DNA from: JASMTM01 sp964441735
GTDB lineage: Bacteria; Thermotogota; Thermotogae; Petrotogales; Kosmotogaceae
DNA: 64,000 nt
Reading direction: 5' to 3'
Assembly: GCA_964441735.1 (NCBI GenBank)
Contig: CAYTVB010000001.1
Coordinates: 1-64,000, forward strand
Below the pieces are notes generated by a model. The model saw nothing but the letters and a program-made list of their open reading frames with translations. It was not told where the DNA came from and did not search any database. The translations under genes were made by a program, and so were the position numbers. Shown one piece after another: positions 60,750-64,000 of the stretch (position 1 is its first letter; every line of letters begins with the position of its first letter).

Positions 60750-61712
60750 GTGAAAAGGGTGCTGTGTTTTGGAGATATTCTGATCGATTTTATTTCAAAG
60801 AGTAAAGGAAAATCAGTGGCGGAATCGAATGTATTTGAAAAAAGGGCAGGAGGGTCGATATTTAACGTTGCAGTTGGACTTTCAAGACTGGGAAATGATG
60901 TCTCGTTTCTGGCAAAAATCGGTGACGATGAATTTGGCAAATATCTTCGGAATGTTTTAAAAAAAGAGAATATTGACGATTCGTGGCTAATTCAGGTTAC
61001 TGATTTAAATACCACCCTCGCTTTTGCTTCTGTCGATTCAGAAGGAAAACCTTCCTTTGATTTTCATAAAGATAAAAGGGAAATAGCTGAGGTCAATATC
61101 GAAGATTGTTCAGAAATCCCCACTGAAGAATTTGATTTGTTCCATTTTGGTTCAACGACAATACTTGAAAATAAAACTGCTGAAGCAATGGAGTATTTAT
61201 CAAAGAAAATGAAAGAAAAGAAGGTATTTGTGACCTTTGATCCCAACGTAAGGCCTTCCTTGATCAAGGATAAAGATTCATTTTTTGAGTGTGTAAAGAA
61301 TTTAATAAATAACGTTGATGTTTTGAAGTTAAGTGACGATGATCTTCAATATCTTACGGGAACTAAAAACTTTCCCCGTGCGAAAAGTGAACTTGAAATA
61401 AACGATGAGACAATTGTTATTTTGACAATGGGATCAAAGGGAGCGAGATTATTCTTTGGAAATATGGAATTATATGAAGAAGGTTATGATGTTGATGTAT
61501 CAGAAACCACAGGCTGCGGGGATTCCTTTATGGCGGCTTTGATTTCAGGCTTACTTGAATATAGTGATCAAAAAAATATGAGTATAGATTCCTTTGAAAA
61601 GGTTCTGAGAAAGGCAAATGCTTCAGCAGCTATGGTTGCAACCCGTATTGGTGCTGCAAACTCGATGCCTTACAAAAACGAGCTTATGAATTTTATTGAA
61701 CAACAACGATGA
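60750..61712 (+). CDS. PfkB-family sugar kinase (fructokinase/KDG kinase-like)
   Basis: The 320-residue protein carries LCFGDILIDFI, RAGGSIFNVAVGLSRLG (first PfkB signature) and ETTGCGDSFMAALISG (second signature with catalytic Asp; GCGD instead of GAGD). The N-terminal FGDILIDF and length fit ribo-/fructokinase or 2-keto-3-deoxygluconate kinase. The exact substrate is uncertain. GTG 60750 is chosen, with GAGG seven bases upstream; TTG 60747 is too close. It lies 63 bases after xylB in the same orientation. Confidence 0.82.
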   Translation: MKRVLCFGDILIDFISKSKGKSVAESNVFEKRAGGSIFNVAVGLSRLGNDVSFLAKIGDDEFGKYLRNVLKKENIDDSWLIQVTDLNTTLAFASVDSEGKPSFDFHKDKREIAEVNIEDCSEIPTEEFDLFHFGSTTILENKTAEAMEYLSKKMKEKKVFVTFDPNVRPSLIKDKDSFFECVKNLINNVDVLKLSDDDLQYLTGTKNFPRAKSELEINDETIVILTMGSKGARLFFGNMELYEEGYDVDVSETTGCGDSFMAALISGLLEYSDQKNMSIDSFEKVLRKANASAAMVATRIGAANSMPYKNELMNFIEQQR

Positions 61713-61750
61713 AATATATTTTAATACAATATTGGATTTGAGGTGAAATC

Positions 61751-63145
61751 GTGTTGTTTCGTACAGATACCGAAAATATCGTTGATTATATTGCAATAAA
61801 TATCGATCAAGAACATGTTGATATCTTAAACGAAGTTATAAGTATTAATAGTAAACATGATATTGAATGGCTTGCAGAAACGATTAATCGACTTGATTCA
61901 CCCGAGGACATAAAAAAATTGTATGAATTCCAGAGAAACAAAATTGACAAAGCAGGGGGTTTTTATGGAGTTATTTCTGAACCAATTAAAAATGTAAATG
62001 ATATTCCCTTACCTGGTGCTTTGGAATCATTTGTGGATTTAATAAAATATCTGGTAAATACCAGAGAGAGCCAGCGTAAAGAAGTTGAAGAAACTGGATA
62101 TCCTTTGAATTTTGCTGAGAAAACGTATGAACCGGCTACTGCTTCCTCAACCGATAAAATAAAGATAACACTTGATCTAACGGCCATAAGACAAGTAGTG
62201 GATTATTTTTCTTGTGAATATCCAACAAAAGAAGATGCTAAAAAAATCGCTAATTCAGAGATCTTTGCCGAAATTATAAAACACAGAAATTCTTTGGGTT
62301 ATGTACCCGGACCAGAAATGACAACAGACTTTTTGGCATATTTTATTTATTTAGGAGCGAAGAAAGACCCAATAAGTGTTATTTGGAAATGGCTGAATCC
62401 CTGGAACTGTTTCAATTTCGCAGATATTTTTATGAATCTTGAGCGTTATAGAGAACTTTTAAGAAATCTGGAAGTTAACAAGAAGGGTATTGAACGTTTC
62501 GTATCGTCGAGGATCGAACCTTTTGTACCTGAAAATTTTGAATTTAAAGAACGTTTCGCACTCGGTATAGAATGGGCAATAAGAGGCTGGGCTACCTCGA
62601 AATTTGGTGGAATAAACATCGAACATGTTAAGGATAATTATGAGTTTTTAGTAAATACCATCGTTCACGAAACCTACCATAGAATTCAGGCTATGCTGTA
62701 TCCAGGCAATGTGGGGAAAGATTTCAATATGTTGGATGAGTCACTTGAAGACAGTAAACTGGATGGTATCTACAAAGCCATGACCTATGTTTTCCTTGAA
62801 GGAACTGCTACATATGTTCAACATGGTTCAAGGATTAACAATAAAAAAGAAACGATTGTTGAAGCAATAAATTTGTTTCAGCAAATTGAAGAGTTTTCAA
62901 CACAAAAAAATGAATTGGAGAATGTTGAAGAATTACTGAACACAGGCCTAAGATCAAATGGCTCTTTTTATACATTGGGGCAATACATGTCCAAAAAAAT
63001 AGAAGAAGCATATGGAAAAGAAAAACTGGCTACCTGTCTGAAAAAAGGTAGCCCAGAATTTTTCGATCTATTTATTAGACTGGATAATAAGAATATTTTT
63101 TCTAAAGAGTTAAAGGAAACTTTTAAAAAAATCACTTTACCATAA
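61751..63145 (+). CDS. Gluzincin-like putative metallopeptidase
   Basis: I recognise no exact family. In the 464-residue protein HETYH at 306-310 fits HExxH, and Glu350 in VFLEGTATYVQHG fits the third zinc ligand of gluzincins, about 40 residues later, as in several DUF-type bacterial zincins. No signal peptide is present, so a cytoplasmic enzyme is likely. The start is GTG 61751 with GAGGTGA upstream. It closely follows the PfkB kinase gene and ends 3 bases from the convergent caspase-like gene. Confidence 0.6.
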   Translation: MLFRTDTENIVDYIAINIDQEHVDILNEVISINSKHDIEWLAETINRLDSPEDIKKLYEFQRNKIDKAGGFYGVISEPIKNVNDIPLPGALESFVDLIKYLVNTRESQRKEVEETGYPLNFAEKTYEPATASSTDKIKITLDLTAIRQVVDYFSCEYPTKEDAKKIANSEIFAEIIKHRNSLGYVPGPEMTTDFLAYFIYLGAKKDPISVIWKWLNPWNCFNFADIFMNLERYRELLRNLEVNKKGIERFVSSRIEPFVPENFEFKERFALGIEWAIRGWATSKFGGINIEHVKDNYEFLVNTIVHETYHRIQAMLYPGNVGKDFNMLDESLEDSKLDGIYKAMTYVFLEGTATYVQHGSRINNKKETIVEAINLFQQIEEFSTQKNELENVEELLNTGLRSNGSFYTLGQYMSKKIEEAYGKEKLATCLKKGSPEFFDLFIRLDNKNIFSKELKETFKKITLP

Positions 63146-63148
63146 GTT

Positions 63149-64000
63149 TTAGTATACAACCATATACTTTCTGTAAATTAAGGGTGTTTGTATGCCCAAT
63201 CGTTCTGTAAAAGTGTAAGAAGATGTTGGGGCATTATTACCCTTTATTTTCATAAAACATTTATCGAAAAGTGCAGGTAAGTTGTCTATACTATACATTG
63301 AAGCATAGTCTGTAACTTCACCCCAGTGAGCAGCTGATGTAAAATATTCAATATTTTTCAGAAAATCGCTTGTCCATTCCACATAAACATCAGAAGTATC
63401 ATAATCTGTCATACCTTCACCATAATCAACATCTGCATAAGCACTCAAAGCAGCTGTTGTAGTTGTAATACCAAGAATCAAGTTATCACAGCTTGTAAGA
63501 GATAATGGATATTGAATCCAGCTTCCAGCATGACAGGATTCAATAATAATATTGAACTGAACGTTGGGGTACTCATTCATAAGGGCTATTAGTGTCGAGG
63601 GAGACATACTATATCCGCCTATGTTCATACTGTCAGTACCTCCATGAGCGATTATATAGATTGTAAGCCGATTTACTTTCATTTCAAGTATCAAATATTC
63701 TACGGCATCTACAATATCTGATGAATAGTTATCGGGATAATCAACCTTAACCACTCGATTTTCGCTAATTAAATCGACCATTGCGTCATAAACCATGTCG
63801 TGAATCTGAGAAGCCTCGTAGTACAGGTTTTGTGAAGGTGTTAAACCATTAACAACGACTGCTCCATATATTTTGAATAGTCTGGCAACAATGCTTATGT
63901 CAATCACTGGAATTAAGGGTTTTTTAACTTTGTAATTGTTCCAGAACACAGCCTGATAATATTTTTTATCGGTAGGAGATTTGATAACTTCAGGAACCTC
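63149..64000 (-). CDS. Caspase-like (clostripain/metacaspase-fold) protein, 5' end outside window
   Basis: The frame is open to base 64000, so the start is beyond the right edge; an internal GTG at 63949 is not needed. The visible part has the caspase-fold dyad: LTIYIIAHGGTDS with catalytic His and FNIIIESCHAGSW with the Cys, each at the end of a strand. DMVYDAMVDLI…, about 60 residues before, may be the first helix. Related C11/C13/C14 peptidases cut after basic or Asp residues; specificity cannot be read here. No signal for localisation is visible in this part. Confidence 0.7.
   Translation of the reverse strand, partial: EVPEVIKSPTDKKYYQAVFWNNYKVKKPLIPVIDISIVARLFKIYGAVVVNGLTPSQNLYYEASQIHDMVYDAMVDLISENRVVKVDYPDNYSSDIVDAVEYLILEMKVNRLTIYIIAHGGTDSMNIGGYSMSPSTLIALMNEYPNVQFNIIIESCHAGSWIQYPLSLTSCDNLILGITTTTAALSAYADVDYGEGMTDYDTSDVYVEWTSDFLKNIEYFTSAAHWGEVTDYASMYSIDNLPALFDKCFMKIKGNNAPTSSYTFTERLGIQTPLIYRKYMVVY

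Overview
The window looks like chromosome of an A+T-rich anaerobic bacterium, most likely of the Thermotogota (Kosmotoga/Mesotoga-like). That placement is inferred from gene content: a TM1586-type nitroreductase, a COG2403 cyclic-DPG-synthetase-like protein, a BMP-type nucleoside/sugar ABC operon, many periplasmic sugar and peptide functions, a possible outer-sheath beta-barrel protein, and frequent TTG/GTG starts behind strong Shine-Dalgarno sites. No 16S rRNA is present to confirm it. There is no rRNA, CRISPR array or recognisable insertion sequence. One tRNA (Pro, GGG) is present. Genes are densely packed and often overlap.

1-10.5 kb: end of a DEAD-box RNA helicase, a nitroreductase-like protein, dipeptidase PepV, then a signalling block. 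A membrane GAF-GGDEF diguanylate cyclase with an intact RxxD inhibition site faces a three-gene operon of two membrane-anchored periplasmic-binding-like proteins and a membrane HD-GYP protein whose metal site is broken. Next comes a COG2403 P-loop protein. 10.7-13.5 kb: a ubiquitin-like protein ending in Gly-Gly, tRNA-Pro, and a 2-kb island with an MqsR-like toxin and an MqsA/Panacea hybrid antitoxin. The island is bracketed by perfect 193-bp direct repeats made of the tRNA/amylase terminator and the 3' end of the neighbouring amylase gene.

13.4-30.6 kb: secreted amylase and HAD nucleotidase, two secreted proteins of unknown role (repeat/propeller-like and double VWA), inorganic pyrophosphatase, lipoproteins, flavodoxin, a PfpI-type protein, an acyltransferase/hydrolase operon with a 31-residue membrane peptide, a DUF401 transporter, a nucleotidyltransferase and a CPBP protease. 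30.6-34.8 kb: a G+C-richer intergenic stretch that may be a structured RNA, a beta-barrel candidate, repeat-rich DNA, an Er-VIT1 iron transporter and an MFS transporter.

34.8-43.4 kb: an eight-gene catabolic operon (alcohol dehydrogenase, DhnA-type aldolase, BMP-family ABC importer, RpiR regulator, FGGY kinase) for an unidentified sugar, polyol or nucleoside-derived compound. 43.6-53.7 kb: DUF389 protein, HAD phosphatase, second alcohol dehydrogenase, Cys/Met PLP enzyme, VanX-like dipeptidase, and two ABC-2 exporter units, one with a YtrA-type GntR repressor and a clear promoter/operator. 53.8-64 kb: an orphan BMP protein, a Zur-ZnuACB zinc operon with candidate Zur boxes, a D-lyxose/D-xylulose kinase cluster, and a gluzincin-like protein facing a caspase-like protease that runs off the right edge.
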